A DNA stretch of 64,000 nucleotides from Sipunculus nudus (taxonomy: Eukaryota; Annelida; Sipuncula; Golfingiida; Sipunculidae), in the NCBI GenBank assembly GCA_026874595.1, contig CM049316.1, positions 16,271,839 to 16,335,838 of the forward strand. The letters are read 5' to 3'. Shown here piece after piece: positions 38,152 to 53,100 of the stretch (positions within the stretch are counted from its first letter, which is position 1; the number at the start of each line of letters is the position of its first letter). A model generated the notes under the pieces. It saw nothing but the letters and a program-made list of their open reading frames with translations. It was not told the DNA's origin and made no database searches. Position numbers and translations under genes: made by a program.

Positions 38152-41100
38152 ATATAGCAATCGTGACGTTACCTTGTGAAATATGATAAGACAGAAATTG
38201 GGGCACCGGTGTGAGTCGATGGTGGGCGATTTTTCGCGAGTGTCAGCGCCAATATAAAACGTTTTACTTAATATATACTGTAGAATCTGTTTTCATTTAG
38301 CAAACATATTGACGATTTCCCCTTCAGGTCATCGAGCAAATACAGTCCCTGCCTGGGAAGGATCTGAAAAATGCCTTTGGACTTTCCGAGATGTGTAACA
38401 CTGCGTACGAGATCAACTTTGGACCTAACATGGTAGAATTCTTCAAATTCACCTTCCCGATACCACTGGGACCATTACCCTTGGTCTTCCGTGAGTATTA
38501 TTTACCGTTTACAGTTTATTAAAGACCAACCAGTTAAACGTATCTTCAAATAATGTTTCTTAGTAGCTGAGTAGTTGAATAGCTGTTATGTATTGCATAC
38601 TGGTCTGGATTCATCTTATCGTATTTTATACGTATACCAGTTTTAGTGTAGGGGCATTATTGTTCATGTTTTTGATACCCATATGTTTATTATTTATTCA
38701 TTTTGACGAGACTGTTATCATTGTCTCCGAAAAAATAATGGTTGTAATACCAGATATTCATGTAGATTTATTATGAGCGTGAGGCCGGCTATGAAATATC
38801 GATAAAACCTGAGAGCTTTAAAAATTAATCTCTTTTGGCTGCAACATGAATTCGGCTGAGCATTAGCGGATGACAGTAAAACTATTTTAGAATTAGAACG
38901 ATTGATGTTGAATTATTGAACAGGAATCTTATTTTTGTCTTCCATTAGATTTAAATATCTATATTGCACCAGTTTATTTAGGTTGTGCTTTGTCATCAAT
39001 AATGTTACCTACACTTTTCAGGGATTGGTGCTGAGGGACATTACGGAGCTTCATTTCAGTGCTCACTCTGCATCATGTCGATGAAAGTTGAGGTAATATA
39101 TCACAAATTAATTAACCGAGTTCTCATTATATGCTTAATATATAGATTCATTCACATGATATTGGTCTCAGTTGTATCTTTGGATCGTCCTGCGTGGTTT
39201 TCTATTTGAAACGGGATATATTTCTTATGCAAGCGTCCACAACGCCTATTTATGGATGCAGATATTACAAAAAGCTCAAAATACTTAGATTTAGTGGCAG
39301 TCTCTATTGTATGAACGTGACTGCGCTACCTGTATATTAATTTTAAAACATGGTAGTTGTATTAGTATTTATTTTGGGAATATTTTTTTCTTTTCTATTT
39401 GGTGTCAGGCGCGGGTAGTACCAGCGATAGGAGCCCAAGCCTGGGGCGCTCTGGGATTGCAAGTAGTGTTCCTGACGGCAGAGTTGCGTTTAACTGGGCA
39501 TGTACTGGAAACTTCATTTCCAACCAAGGCTGAAATAGGGTTTTCCAAATTCCCTCTGGATGTTAAGTGAGTTGAAATAATTCAACATCAGTTTATACCT
39601 GTTTTCATCATAACAACAAAATACCCAGGGCGTTGTAGGAAGAAGCTGCAGGAAAGACATATAGCAGATTTTATCAGTTTTCCTCGATAAGAGCCAGAGG
39701 GTGAAGACATTTGAGTTTTTACATGTAACCATACATTATTAAGTAAATTATGAAGGTCCCTTTGATACCTGCCGTCAGTAATAAAATTGCCGAGATCATC
39801 TCGCCATGCAGCAGACAGCCTGCGTAAGTAAAGATACAACGCTGGAGCAAGCCGCCAATATCGAATCATCAGATGATGCTCCTCTCGTACACCTCAGTAG
39901 CATGTGAAGCTGCTATGCCAGTAGTGTGTGAGGCTGTTTTGTCGTTATTAAACAAATATAGTAGTTATGAAAATGTTTCGGAACTAACTGCATACGTTGC
40001 CTTCGTTGAATTCCACAAGAACATTGGTCTGAACGAATATCACAACGCAATGGTTGAAAACAATATTCTTAAATATCATTGGCAAATCTGTGAAATCTTA
40101 ACTTAAGGCATTAAGGGAAAATTGCGAAAAGCTGAAAAAAAACAGTTTAATCATGAAAGCAATTTATTTTTCAAATCAAATTAACCATTGAAAGTTCTAG
40201 GTTTATACTGGACGAAATATGACTGTTATATGCATAATTTTACAGACGTCAAGTTAATTTACCTCATCTGTACTTTAACAAAATATGAAGGAAATAAGGA
40301 CTGTTGGGCACAACCTTCAATTTAAGCCTGCAGAGCGCTCACCTTGGGTACGGGGGAGGGGGCGACCGTAAAATATATCACCGCCCCTCGGCTGATATTT
40401 TAACTCACTACCCCCCCCCCCCCCCCCCCCCCCCGGCTTTAGGTCTTGGGTTCTTCTCCTAAACCACAGAAGCCGGAGTTCATTGTATTACTTTTTAACA
40501 GAGCCAGGATGGACATGCACCTCCGTCCACTCCGGCTGGAACTTCACGCACGGCTGGTTTTTGAGATGAAGTTTAAGGTCGGCTGGGTAAAAGTTCATAT
40601 CAGGAACGTGCTGATTAATAAACTCCTCTGGCAGTACTCCACGGATCCCATACAGAAAAACATCTTCAACTACAATGACGCCGAACAAGACGATTCGCCA
40701 CCTGAATTCCTGTCCTACACAAAGTCGGTAAATGTCTATTTACATATTTTGTTAAATGTGCAGTAAGTTTCCACCATAGTTAAACCTGTTGGATCTTATA
40801 TCTTGATTCAGTAAAATTACATCTAAGTTTTACATCTATTTTATTCCTGAAATTCTTATATTTTCTGGGTATATCTTTGATAGACACACCATAGAACAAT
40901 GACTTTATGTATTGCACTGGACGGTTTTCATCGCAAACTGATCTTTATGCTGACAGAAGGCCTTTCAGTGTTTCATGTATGAATTACATTACTCGTAACC
41001 CATTTCATATGATACAAGTGCGCAGGATGACACTTATTGATATTAAGATACTTTGGGGTTTAAGGAATGTGTAAACTGTGACCGGCCAAAAAGGAGCGCA

Positions 41101-44100
41101 ACAAAGGTCACGTGCTATAACTGCTGGGGCGATGGCAGATGGTCAGAAGTACGTCACAAACGGGACTTGCTGCACGCGCGACGCCATGACCACCGACTGC
41201 ACGTGCGGTCAGGTGAAGCTGGCAGGTGTAATGTCAAACAGCTTGAGGGTAGAGACTACACGGAACCGGCGTTTAACATAGAACTTGGCGTGGATGATGA
41301 TAAGAGCGAGGTGGACCTAGAGTACTGTGTGGGGACGGTGCCAGGAGGATGCGACGTGGTCAACCACGAGTCTATGGGAGGACCGTCCAGTATCGTCTCC
41401 AAGGTAGGAACAATCATTGGGGTTTATAGATGCAGATTGCCTGATCCATTATTCGATAGCTCAGGCCGTAATCTATAGTATTTAAATGCATAGTCTCAAA
41501 ATGTGTCACAAAACAGATATGATAACTATTCTTTATTAGACCTGTAGAGAGACTTTCAGTCAGCTGAGCTAAAAAAACAAAAAGAGTGGCTTGTTCAATA
41601 GATAACGTTTTCTTGATCGATTCCCAAATAACTATATATAGCCAATCCTTCTTAACACGCATCTGTTAAGCTCTGCCATGTACTCAATTATTTACATTTG
41701 ATATCTATGTGGTTAACGTCTCATCCTGAGAGCCATATGTTTCATAAATGGGACGGGTTTTACATAAAGTAAACGAGAGAGTACATGAATGTGATGCAGA
41801 TAATCAGACTTCCTGATGATAGTGTGTGTTTGTCTCGGGCAGCGGCTTGTGTCTGGGATACCTCTTTACTTCACGGTTTGTGCCAGTAACTCCGCCGGGG
41901 GCGTGGCCTGTACCACGTGCAGCATACCGACCTATGACACGACCTTACCTTCCGGCAGGGTCACGCCAGACTTCCTAACTACCAGTCACCCCCACATTCT
42001 CAGAGGCTCAACCTTCATGGTGGAGGATTCAGAGCTCGATCAAACCCAGGTCAGAAGACTTTCACATTTTTCAAACAGGCAAATTAACTGAATGCAAAAC
42101 GGTCATTTGCAACAAATCAGTGTGATGTTAAGTGTTTATTTGGTGAAATATATAATAGAAAATCTCCTTGGTAATCAATTGTGGTATTCATAAAAACTGA
42201 AAAATTACACTAGGCACAATCTTAAAAAAAACAATATTTTCCCCCTGGTAATATCAACTTGTAAACGGGCCCGCCACGTTTCATACATGTAGGCAGTCCA
42301 ATTTGAAGATGCGGATAAGTTGTTGGTCCCACAGATTCCCTAAAGTTCTCTGACTGACTCATAAATAGTAATCATGTATACAATTTAGCGCCGACGCTAA
42401 TTACGAAGGGACTGAAACATTGAAAATACACATGTCCCGTTGATTAGGACAGTCATTTGTTGAGTACAACCCGCAACGGAACCTCCTGTGCTTTAACTGA
42501 TATCATTCTCTCTGTATCCGTTTGACCACAGCTTGCTATTGGGTTTGGGAGAGGTATCGAGGGTCACCAAGTTCTACACTGGACACCACTGAATAGAGTG
42601 GAAGACAATGGCGCTGCCGGGGCTCAGGGACTACAGCAATTTTCAGGTGAATATTAATTTACAAATACTATCATCTTCATTTCCAAGTGATACAACACAG
42701 GTAAAACAAAAACCAGAACATTAGAGAAACTAAGCATCTAAAAGCATAGCTTTATTAGGCATAGGTAAGACGTTTTGCCGCTGGATTTGTCGCTCGGACC
42801 TTGCTTATATTTAATGTATTTTAAGTCTGTTGAGTGATACCTGGGCCTTGCCAAGGTACTAATGTTTCATGATACGTTTCCAAACATTAGGTATTACCAT
42901 TTGTTCTCACACTAACCTGCACTCTTTTTCTGTAACATATTATCCTTTAAAAATTAATTTATTGAATTAAGTTTCGCCACTGTTCCTTTGTCAATATCCA
43001 ACTGCCGAGGACGATGGTACATTACTCTTCCTAATTTCATTTTTAACTAACTCTGACATATAAACCTGTGCTGCAATTGCAGGGAGCATTCCTCAGCTAT
43101 ACTTTTTTCTTCCAGCGCCCCGTCCAGGTCGACTTGTGGCCAAGCCACTAAGCATCAGTACACGAAATCGTGCTGATGACTGTGCCAAGGACTGTCTTGC
43201 GCGGCCGACTACTATTTGTCGTGGATTCAACTTCGTACATGAAGGAAACGGTGGCAAGTGTGAACTGATGGGAGAAGTGGAAGGCCAGGGAACAGAGCGC
43301 CACCAGGTAGCAGAAATACGAATCACTGACAGGGAAACAATCTGAGGATTATTTTCATCAAGAGCATGCAGTCCTGTCCCTATTAAAATATGGGAACAGT
43401 AATTATGACTCGCCCAATTGTAATCCAGAATGAACTAGCCCAATTGAAATCAGATTCATAGTTTGTTGATATTATGGTAATAATAATAATATGGTATTCA
43501 CGATATATTTTCAAAACTGTTAAAATTATCCAATTAAGGTAGCTACTTGATCTTCACTGATTCCAGAGAACCACTATAGACACTACTAGCTAAACATATG
43601 AGATTGTAAGCCTGTATTTTATTTTAGACCAGTGGCTACCTCCACTACGAAAGGAAGGGAATTGGACAAAAAGCTAGCTTTGATTTCAAAAACCTCCAGC
43701 TGGTTCACAATAACCTCTACTACTACAATGTCCACCTGAAGAACGTTCTCGGTAAGAAAAGTTCTTCATCTGAATAATTATAAAAAAATAAATGAATTTA
43801 AAGGTGGAAGCTGATGGTATATTTAAACATTACACTGCAAAGGAATACTAACGGTCATATGGTAATGGTTAACAATGACCCAATTCTCATACACAGGTAA
43901 AATATGAGAACGTTTTATGCAATATAAGTAGCTTTTACTGATTGAAAGGAAAATACAAATACCGAAATACAAATCCGGAAAATATTCACTTTTTTATTCA
44001 GCTCCAAATAGAGTAAAATATAATATTTTAAGTTGTACAGTTATAAGTAAATTCCCTGTTATTGCATCAATTGACTTGTAATAACCTTTTTTCAAAGTTT

Positions 44101-47100
44101 TAAAGCATGTAGCTACATGCAAATGCAGATTTATGCAACATCTGTAAGGAAATCCTGGACCCGGCCCAGTAGACTGTTTAGATCTACATTAACATAGCTT
44201 TACGTAATATCAGCAAACTTTCTAACAAGAAAAATGTCCGTTTTAAGACCCCCTCTCCAACGTCATGATCTCTGGACACAATAAAAAAATCCCACTAAAG
44301 GTTTATTCTTTAATTCACAGAATACAGCACCATCCTGTCCTCAGACGGAGTTCTTGTAGACCTGACACCACCGGAACCTGGTCCGGTACCAGACGCAAGC
44401 AAGGACGTTCTGTTACACAGAGACTGTGACTCGTTCGTGCCGAACAAACTCCGTTCACGCTGTGTGCAACAGACGCCTGTCAAGAACTTCAGGTGAGGAA
44501 TATATCATTGACGTCAGGAATATCAATGACGTTAAGTAATATATCGTGGGCAGCAAGCAAAATGAAGAACGAATAACGTTCTAGCGCCTGTTATGGCAGC
44601 TTAGGTTGTTTCCTCTCCAGGGAGTCGAGAAAAGCTAAAAGAATGAACAGGCTCGAAACAAAAGAAAGGCTAAGAGAGAAGTCGGAAGAGACTGGCATTG
44701 TCAGTGATATCAGACTATAAACCCCCACCTTTACGTCATTTTCGATCATATCCTGGCCACTTTTGACATTTCCACCCACGGTTTCTGAATGTCCATTTTA
44801 TATATTGTCAAATGCAAACTTAAACATCATTAATAATTACAAGAATATATCATTTTTAACACGGAAAAATTGTCTTATCCCTGATATCCGTAAATATACA
44901 ACTACGTGGCCAGAATTGCATGGACATTTCATGTGAAATTAATACTTTGAAATGATGGCATCAAGTGGGCCATTGTCACACAGGTCCGACACGGAGTTTT
45001 TAAAATTTTACATATTAAACATATTTTAAATTAAAACTATATATTCTGTTGCATAGCAGCTGAATATGCATATTTGCTCTCATTAGTTAATTATAAATCT
45101 AAGGCAGAATGATTTTTTATAATGTGCACATGTTAATAAAGTTTTTTTATTATTTTATTTTATTTAAAGACGAGTAGTCGATGGGCCCAGCTCCCTGACA
45201 GTGTTTAATGGTTTGAAACCAGCGAATGAGCAGCGATACACGAGGTCCAACACTTCGGTGTCGGGTTTGTATACACCATCATACCTACATGGATATACAA
45301 ATGATATAACGTGTCCTTATCAGGAGATTTTATATTGGTCAATAATTAGTGAATAGCTTATTTTATACAAGAAAATTGAAGACCTATATTTAGTCAAAAG
45401 TTCACATTTTGGGGTGGTTTTGTATTTATATGTTTTTCAGCCTGATGGAGTCTCGACTGTTGACAGAACTCGCACAATAGTATTGAATGTATTATCGTTT
45501 ACCATGCCATTCTGATTATTATAAGATAACAAGGAACATACGTTATCTCATCAAAGATAAATTTCTTATTCAGTGATTAGACTTAAGGCAACTTGATAAA
45601 CAATAACAGATAGTAAGATACATACATGTAGCACCCTTAATGTCTTGTAATGGAAAATAGCAACTTTCAATTATTGAATGACAATGTACTCCCTGAAGCC
45701 AATTGGGACGGCATTCGCGACACTGAGACGGGAATCTTGGTGTACACCTGGGCCGTGGGTACTCAGCCGTGTGGACATGACGTCATCACCCACGACGATC
45801 CTCACGGGCACCTGTCTGATGAATCACAGTGGTCACACCTAGGTCACGCCACAGGTCTCAAACTCTCAGGTCAGACAAATCAGCATAAACAAAACAATCA
45901 AACGTTGTTTGAGTACACAATACCTTTAATTGATAAGATTGACTATAGATCAAATTACTAACATCCACATCCTGTTTTAATTAATAAGATTCTCTGGCTT
46001 TCACCACCATGCAGGGCTGTCCCGAGCAAAGAATTGTAATCAAACCCATGAGAATTGTAATCAAACCCATGAGAGTGTGGAATTACATTGTGCATCTAAC
46101 TGTAAGTTTTAAACCCGCGACACCCTGCGCTCATTATACCGATTCTTGGTCCTGTGGCACATTTGTTTCGAGACCAAGAGAAAATTTACAAAACTAAACA
46201 AAGCAGCTGTTAAAGTAAACAAGATCTTGGAATACTCAATGTGAAGACCGCTGCGTAAAGAGTGTACTTATGATCATGCTATTATTCTCTTCTAAACTAC
46301 TTTCCCTCGATTTTATGCTGACGTCATGAAATATTTATTTTTTTTTTAATTTCAGATGGGTATTATTTTACCACGGTGAGAGCTATGAATAAGATAGAGT
46401 TCGGGGGACCCATGGCTCTTGAAGTATGCCACAGCACCCCGCTGATAGTAGACACCACGCCACCATTGTTTTATCAGCTCAAAGTTATCGATTACGATGC
46501 TGAAAACCATGTCATTCACTTCGAATTCAACACCTCGTGAGTACCTAGGGATAATAAACCAACTAAGGATACAATTGGGTTCTTGCATATTGTATTCTTG
46601 CATTTTTGGATTTTGTAGACTAATATTTTGTAATGATGATCAACATAATTGACACAATATTAAAAAAAGAGATAAAATGTATCAAAACGACCAGTCATAT
46701 ATTCAGCTTGTTCAGTGAAGATCTACTTCTACAATTTTTTTCTTGATATCCAAATATTTAATTATTCGATTCGTTAATTATTGTCGTTCACACGCTTATC
46801 AAAACGATGGATAAATCAAACTTGAAAATAAAAATTTGTCATTTATTAGTATTTTAAGATCGCTTCTCCTTGTGAAACGAACAGCTTTAGCAATAGTCTG
46901 TCTGTAGTGCCTGGCTTGGCAGCAAAAAACCTGCAGCCCTAATTTATGAATACAGAAGGTCGTTCGTTCTACATATCTGTTTTAGTGACCCCCTGTCGGG
47001 GATCATGAGGACCGAGTTTGGTTTAGGACACACGAGGAAGGACACACACATCCTAGGATGGCGGGACGCCGTCCTTGAGTCACCAGCTGCTTACAACCAG

Positions 47101-50100
47101 CAGATCGAGGATGGGGTCAAGACATGGGTCAAACTCCGCGTCACCAATAATGGTCAGCGACGATATTTATAATATCACTTTCATTGTCACACAGTTTTGT
47201 GGACTTTCTCAATCTCAACGTTTTAAAACCTCATGTACTAGCCATCTGATGACAGATATATTTTAGTAACTGAAAACAGCCTGGATTCAATATTGCTTTT
47301 TTAAGTCCGGCTAAATAAAACTCTACTGCAAAGACGAACTTTTATTTTAAGCAATTTTGGATTATAATGTGTTCAGGAATGATTAAACAACAAAGTCATA
47401 TCTTTTCTTAAATTTTGTAGACTTGTGTTGTCCAGCAAATCTACCGATTATTAGACAAGAAGTTAAACTGCTTTCAGATAATCTTAGCGTTCATTTCAGT
47501 TTAGTTCTGTATAACTGTACACTATATTTTCCTTTTCAGTTGACCTGCGGACCGTTGGACATTCGGATAAACCAATACTTATTGACATGTCGCCACCCAT
47601 TGCTGGTGTGGTGTATGATGGTGAAGACATCCACCAGGGGGACCTAGTGTTCCAGTCCTCCACAACGCGTATATGTGCTTGCTGGGATCAGTTCTATGAC
47701 GAACAGAGTGGCATACGTAAGTTATTTGACTGAAATACTATTGCCAAGTTCCTTTGAGACAATATAATGATGAAAAATCTATTTTAGAAAAAAATCTGTC
47801 ATGATAAAACGTTCTATTGAATTTTATGATTCATTGTATATATGAAAGAATGAATTGTTTGTTTATTGATTGGGAATCTTTTTATTAACCACCATTTTCC
47901 CATTTTTTGTTTGTTTTAACATTAAGACTTTAAAACCGGGGTTTCTTTCACTCAACTCGAAGTACTTTGCACTTTGGTGTTAACATTTCCATAAAAAAGA
48001 TAAATGATTACTCTCCGACTCCGCCTGGTCAACCACGACTGAAAGGCGACCACCCTTGGTGGCTTATAGTCGTTTTAGCGGGGTTTATTATATTGATTCA
48101 GTAAAATACCAAATTGGCGTTGGCTCAGCACCTCATTTAGATGACATCGTGCCAAATGAAGAAGTTGGGAGAACTGTTCATCATAAGTGCTGGTCAGCCT
48201 TCCTTGAACATAACACACTGTACGTTTCTACTGTCACGGCCTTCAACAATGGGTTCCATGAACTGAATGTGACCGAGGTGTCAAATGGCGGTGAGTATGC
48301 TACACGACACACATTTTACCATGTATCACCAGTTGAAAATGGGCAAAGTTTTCATCTGTCTTTCATAACGTTTATATAATGATTTATAAAATATAAGCCT
48401 ATGTTTAGAGATTTAGTTTTTCTTTCGTCAATGTTTACATGTTCGTGTATATAACATTTTATATATAAATAGATAAATTGTGCACTATTAAAAGAACCAG
48501 GAAAGGTGGACGGTGTACTGGAAATTAAAAACAAATACAGCCAACAGGATACAGCTTTATTCATTCATTTAAACATTATTTAGCGGTCTTTGTTGGTTTT
48601 ATATGTCCATCTTACATATAGGACATCCTTAGGGATACGGTAACAGCGAAAATTGAAATAGACTGAATATATGGTTGTCAAACCGTTGTTCATATGTTAT
48701 AATGTAAAAATATATTCACGATCTATCTCGTAGTGACTGTGGATGCAACGCCCCCTGTGGCAGGCAGCGTTAAAGATGGCCGACCTGAGGAACTGGATAT
48801 TACGTACAGCTCTGAAGCGGCCTCGGCCTGTGTCAGCTGGCACGGTTACTACGATCCGGAGTCCGGGGTTACGTCATACAGGGTAACATTCTGGAGAAGG
48901 CACAAAGGTAAACGAGATCTGTCTATCATTTCGAACAACCTTGGTGTACGTGGGTACAACTGTTATCCTCATAATGAAATAACACAAAGAAAATCATCGT
49001 TAAATCTATAGAGTTAGTAGTTTCATGTGCAATGTAAGTACGCAAAGAAAAGCACTATTTTTCAGACTGTTAACTGTTCGGAGACAAAAAAGACTTTGTT
49101 GTTATTCTTGTTTTGTTATAAAATAAAAGAATAAAATTATGCATGGTTTTTAATGACTCGTCTGGAGATTTTTTTTAATTATCCGGAAACATTTATCTTG
49201 CATATTTTAATATTTTATCATTGACATCATTTGACCTCGTGCAATTTGTACAGTATATAATACCCCGCATTTCACTATGATATGAATTATTAAAATATGA
49301 CCACTTTATGCGAGCAAATTTGTAATTTTAATAACAAACATATCCATCACAGCTAGTGGATCTGTCGACACCGATATTCACACTGAGACGGTACCGTCGG
49401 GTCAGACCGACCTGTGTGTGCACCACCTACATCTTCACCATGGTGACACCGTGCATGCCGAAGTCGTGGCAACAAATGGAGCCAAGAGCACATCTACTGC
49501 CCGGTCAGATGGATTCATCGTCGACCTTACTGAACCGCGCATGCGCGCTCTTTCGGACGGAGATGTGCCTGGAAAGGATGCCCAGTACACGGTTTGTTCA
49601 GACACATGCCATATCAAGACTATTCCAAAACATCTGTGGAGCCATATTTAAGGCAGCACCCATCATTCAAAATCCATTCAAAGTGGATGTGAATATACAT
49701 GCATGCATAATATACATTCAGTAACTTATAATGTTCTCGCCTTTTTAATCCCTTAAGAATTATTGTTCTTGGGGAAAAAAACTCACACGTTCGGGTTATC
49801 CAACTGTATTTTGTATCTGTGCCTCTGTATCGGCAGATTTCGCATACCTTTCTAGTACCTATTTTCTTCTGTTTTCATGCAGGCATCTACCTCTGAGTTG
49901 AGCGCCAGCTGGAACTATACAGACCCAGAGTCTGATGTTGATCGCTACAAGACCAAGGTTTACCTGCTCAAAGGGGGAACCAGGACACAGATATATCCAA
50001 CAAGGTACCACACATTTTCCATTGTGTACAAATAGTTACAAGTAGTGTACAATAGTTACAGGCCTTACAGAAAACATTATTCATCTATTTGGCGATTGTA

Positions 50101-53100
50101 TAACTAATTAAACTAACACCAACAACGAGACAAAAATAAACTACCCTTATAATAATGAGTTGATATTTCTGGATTTAACAGTGGTGAAGAGAAAACACTG
50201 CCGGCAGATTCTACAGGGCTCACTACTGACGAGGAACTAAACCTGGAGGCAGGGATGTTGTACAACTTCAGGGTTGCTGCGGTAAACCGTGCTAAACTAA
50301 CAGCTGTTCACCACACAGACGGAGTCGTGGTAGACAATACTCCACCAAAGGTATTTTGTAAATTTTTCACAGACTTCAGATTGTCTTATCATGTAGTTTG
50401 CCTAAAGAAGGACACAGTGGTAATATGTTTACACACCATCCACACTCTGCAGTACTCTCCTTTTACACGTGTTGGAATGTCGTTAAGTTTGAACATTTAT
50501 ATCTGCCGCTATAATCTGTAACTGGTTTTGATGGGTTAATATTGAGTGAAACAGTTGGTTAATTTTACAACGACCTCCCGTCCTTTCTTGCTGTTTCAAT
50601 TTGTTTTTAATTGCGTTAACTAAAATGATGTATTCCAATTCACAACAACCCGACTGTTTCCGTGTCTTTATGCGGATGGTCATGTCCCATTCCACTATGT
50701 TTCGTAGACATCAGTTGAGTAATTTACCTACACCTGCCAGCAAACAAACCAACAGACGGACAGGTGAAAACATACCACTTTGGAGGGATTAATTAGATGG
50801 ATTAGACTGATCATGATATGTGTCTCTAGAATCATCTGTTATGTACAGCTGTTGTGGGTACACGCCGGGTCCATCAATGGAGAACCTGAGGAGTTAGACG
50901 ATGGCTTCGTCCTGCATAATGAGAAGGACGGGATATGGGGAAGCTGGCTGGGGGTGGATCCTCAGAGCGGCGTGGAGACATACTTTGTCGCCATAGGGAC
51001 AAGCCCAGGTAAGAACTGACGTCACATTTGAAAACATCACACCTTGTCAATGTTGTTTCTGTATCCGTATCGGCCATTAAGTTGAACATTAATCCTTAGT
51101 AACAGAACCAAGTCCTTTTATCATTACCATTTGCATAACCTTTCATTGAGTGAAATTCCTGCATAAAGTTTCGGAATATATTGTACAAAAGAAATATAAA
51201 CAGAAAAACACATGATATTACATCTGTGGCATAAAAATCATTCATTTACATTATATGAAGCTATATTTTTATTACTTTAGTACATCCCCAGTTCTTCAGA
51301 ATCGTTCGGTCTCGTGGATTGAGGGAAAGAATTACGTGCCCTTGCATGTAAGATCGTAAATTGGTTTCATACATGTTGTATTTTTATTTTCTGTAGTAAG
51401 AAAATAAAGGAACGAAATTACTTTATTAATTTCTCCAGGTGCTGAGAATGCCTTGCCCTTTACCGACGTCGGCAAGGAAACCAGTCATTATATTAAAGGG
51501 TTCGCCATGTCCCTGACTAACTCAACGATCAACACCCCTGTATACTACATCACGGTCAAGTGTACAAACCGAGCAGGAATGATGAGCGGCACGGTCTCAT
51601 CCAGGTAATGAGCTATAAATGGTCAACTCGAATGTGGCACTTGAAGACTAAAATTTGTACGTGCCATATATGAATTTCAGTAAGATAATGCAATATCATG
51701 AATTTTGTACAAACATAATTTAATAAAGCCTATGAAATAGATCCAAAGCACGGGGTTCAGTAATCAAAGAAAACAATTAAATAGATTCATTTAATAAATG
51801 AATAATTGCATTGTGAATGAGAATGAAAATGTTATGAGAGAGAGAGAGAGAGAGAGAGGGGAATTTTATCTACCATGTCTTCTTTTCTTATCCTCATTCG
51901 AGCGCCGTGAAACTAGTTGAAGGAGACAAGACAGGTCACGTGATGGACGGCGTGGATTTCGGACAGGACTTGTCTTACCAGTCGGATATCACCACCATCC
52001 TTGCGTCCTTCTACGGCTTCCAGAGCGCCAAGAACGGCATCGCACACTACCTGTGGGCTGTCGGAACAAAACCTGGCTCGGATGACGTCATGCCCTTTGT
52101 CATGGAGAATATCGCTGTAGAGGACGAATCGGTGATGGAAGGTCAGTTCCGATTCGTTTGAAGGAAATGGCACTTTCAGGTCAACTTTGGATTTTGGTTT
52201 ATTAAAGAATACAGCCTTAATTTTGCCATCATCTTGTTGTTTTTTTTCATTCATGTCCGTCGTTATTCCGAAAATTTAAATTTAAATGCTGAAAACTTTC
52301 TGTCCCTTTTGTAACGGCTATCAAAATGTATTAAGCCCATTTGTGAAATATTTCTTCCATATTCTGATAATATTTCAATACTACATTCACAGAATCAACC
52401 ATTTCTTAGAAAATCTTTCAACTTACAACCTGTTGGTCTCATTTCTGAGATCATAAATCTCTTATTGATGAATATTTATAGTTCGAGTCTATGCCGTTTG
52501 TTGTTTGCTTTCTGACAGAAGCTGATCGGCACTATTACGCTCAGAGTATGTTGCCACTACAAGAAGGCACGACGTACTACACAACAGTTCGTGCCATCAC
52601 CGGTGTCGGTCACGTACTAGAAAGTTCTTCTAATGGCGTGAGCATAGACACATCCCCACCGGTGGCGCGCTTTGTGCAACTCGGGCCAGAAGACGTTGAG
52701 AGTGAGACTAAGGTAGTTTACCAGAAGGAAGCGGATTCCATATCAGCATCATGGAACATCACTGATGCTCAGAGTGACGTGGACACAACAAACGTCATCT
52801 TATCGGCCAGCCCAGGTAAGTCCTGGTATTCATCAGTGAAAGTTGTTTGTTAGTCCGGCCAGCCCGGTAATAATCATACAAGTAATTAGAACGTTATATC
52901 ATGCCTCGATCGATGTAACCGGGTAAAAAGTCCTGCTCTGGCTTATAATAACCAAGGCGGTCAACAGTCTGGGAATTAGTTCGATAACGTTCCGCTAGAT
53001 GATAGTTCATGGTTAGGGGTTACCAAATATAGACATGAACGCTTAACGACTGGGCAATTCTTTTGCGAGCCTGAATTTAATTTTGTTGTTGGAGAATCAT

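Noticed and set aside
45441-45479. Exon-like segment [13 protein letters not shown] with a TTTTTCAG acceptor
   Set aside because: It resembles the S-D-G-V-x-V-D boundary motif but is out of phase with the exons on both sides.
48079-48101. Earlier acceptor giving SGVYYIDSV upstream of exon 46
   Set aside because: Needs two pending bases while exon 45 leaves one. The acceptor at 48101 fits and restores the S-G-I-x-K-Y pattern.
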